From NCBI GenBank assembly GCA_039820425.1, contig JBCBQD010000167.1:1-12617 (forward strand): DNA of 12,617 nt, in the 5' to 3' direction. The stretch's first letter is position 1; each line of letters begins with the position of its first letter. The notes under the pieces are model-generated. The model saw only the letters and a list, made by a program, of their open reading frames with translations. It made no database searches and had not been told where the DNA came from. Positions 12,542-12,617 of the stretch are shown piece by piece. This DNA is from SIO4C1 sp039820425 (lineage in GTDB: Bacteria > Cyanobacteriota > Cyanobacteriia > Phormidesmidales > Phormidesmidaceae). A program made the translations under genes and the position numbers.

Positions 12542-12617
12542 GAGATAGGCTGGCTGGCATTAACTTTACGTTTTAACCGCCTCAGAGCCGCCAGTCATTC
12601 AGCAGGCTCAAACAGAC

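Overview
The window looks like chromosomal DNA of a cyanobacterium. It carries repeated GCGATCGC/GCGATCGC-like (HIP1) octamers inside many genes, a protein family known only from cyanobacteria (TIGR02652), and a TTTTGAA heptamer array of the kind seen in filamentous cyanobacteria. The theme is transition-metal homeostasis, most likely zinc, interrupted by a patch of accessory genes that look like integron cassettes.

Left end (1-1392): the 3' end of a WD40 protein overlaps a TIGR02652 gene by four bases. A broken NicO/RcnA-type nickel/cobalt transporter follows, with a nonsense codon and a lost C-terminus. Accessory patch (1379-4485): minus-strand genes for a GNAT acetyltransferase, a VOC (PhnB-like) protein, a GFA-type zinc enzyme, a secreted DUF4399 protein and a second, nearly identical GNAT. 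Between them lies a plus-strand, twice-deleted copy of the metal permease gene. A pair [GNAT(-)/permease(+)] has therefore been duplicated, and one copy has decayed and been invaded.

Metal-uptake core (4658-8460): an intact ABC permease (+), a convergent ATPase (-), a TonB-like protein (-), and a divergent substrate-binding protein (+) with a very long His/Asp-rich loop. The binding-protein gene has a near-consensus promoter (TTGACA-17-TATACT) followed by a perfect 7-1-7 Fur-family operator. That operator could also control the divergent tonB-like/ATPase pair. A degenerate version lies just before the ATPase start codon.

A DJ-1/PfpI gene (-) at 8582-9166 ends inside a 55-base imperfect hairpin with all the layout of an integron attC site. 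Then comes a 455-base spacer holding inverted repeats, a possible gene relic and a second copy of the identical operator. The right end (9622-12541) is a likely two-gene operon: a flavin-dependent oxidoreductase with a Cys-rich tail, then a FeoB-like GTPase/transporter with a Cys-rich gate motif. The shared operator predicts that the ABC importer, the TonB-like protein and the oxidoreductase/FeoB-like pair respond together to one metal. The His-rich loop and the match to the published cyanobacterial Zur box favour zinc/Zur, but iron/Fur cannot be excluded from sequence.
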